Below, piece after piece: positions 6,164-6,208 of a stretch of DNA of 6,208 nt. Location: NCBI GenBank assembly GCA_031276105.1, contig JAISNS010000069.1:1-6208 (forward strand), in the 5' to 3' direction. The position numbers and the translations under genes were made by a program. A model generated the notes under the pieces. That model had not been told where the DNA came from, did no database searches, and worked only from the letters and a program-made list of their open reading frames with translations. The stretch comes from Dysgonamonadaceae bacterium. GTDB taxonomy: Bacteria; Bacteroidota; Bacteroidia; Bacteroidales; Azobacteroidaceae. Each line of letters opens with the position of its first letter. Positions within the stretch are counted from its first letter, which is position 1.

Positions 6164-6208
6164 AAAAAAAGCGCCCCCAAAAAACTAACATGAGTTTTTT
6201 GAGGGCGC
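6164..6208 (-). terminator. Strong intrinsic terminator of a leftward gene beyond the right edge
   Basis: Read on the minus strand, a 16-bp stem (arms 6208-6193 and 6186-6171, one T-G wobble, G+C-rich base, six A-T pairs inside) encloses a 6-nt loop (6192-6187). It is followed immediately by seven T residues (6170 to 6164). This is a textbook rho-independent terminator. No gene in the window feeds into it from the left, so it belongs to a minus-strand gene lying to the right. It insulates the GTPase-ctlX-rocD operon from that gene and supports the operon having its own promoter in 5976-6163. Confidence 0.9.

Overview
The window looks like a piece of a Bacteroidetes chromosome, probably order Bacteroidales. 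Three things suggest this. Gene leaders are A/T-rich and lack Shine-Dalgarno sequences. Promoters fit the Bacteroidetes pattern (TTTG near -33, TAnnTTTG near -7). The proteins (PorT-like outer-membrane barrel, aspartate aminotransferase, RocD, CtlX-type hydrolase, COG2403 GTPase) all read like Bacteroidales family members. The assignment rests on recalled family patterns, not on a search.

Layout, left to right. Positions 1-949 hold a leftward pair: a small outer-membrane beta-barrel protein (949 to 332) followed with zero spacing by the N-terminus of the primosomal helicase PriA (331 to 1, cut by the window edge). Positions 950-1215 are a divergent intergenic region with one good promoter in each direction and a G+C-rich tandem hairpin repeat between them. 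Positions 1216-2409 encode a rightward class I aspartate aminotransferase. It converges, with a 30-nt gap, on a leftward three-gene operon at 5975-2440: a COG2403 P-loop protein (cyclic 2,3-diphosphoglycerate synthase-like), a CtlX-type guanidino-group hydrolase, and ornithine aminotransferase RocD. Positions 5976-6163 carry the operon promoter and several A/T-rich dyads, one resembling an ARG box. Positions 6164-6208 are a strong intrinsic terminator of a leftward gene lying beyond the right edge.

Functionally, the operon reads as ornithine-forming amino-acid catabolism. The CtlX-type enzyme probably hydrolyses citrulline (or a related ureido/guanidino compound) to ornithine. RocD then transaminates ornithine to glutamate-5-semialdehyde, feeding glutamate or proline. 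The co-transcribed COG2403 protein has no obvious step in this route and is the least explained part of the window. The convergent aspartate aminotransferase could recycle the glutamate made by RocD, but it is a separate transcription unit. I see no phage, CRISPR, IS or tRNA/rRNA sequence. Most of the window is ordinary metabolism, and the second-look items are the GTPase-CtlX-RocD association, its putative arginine-responsive control region and the tandem hairpin repeat.
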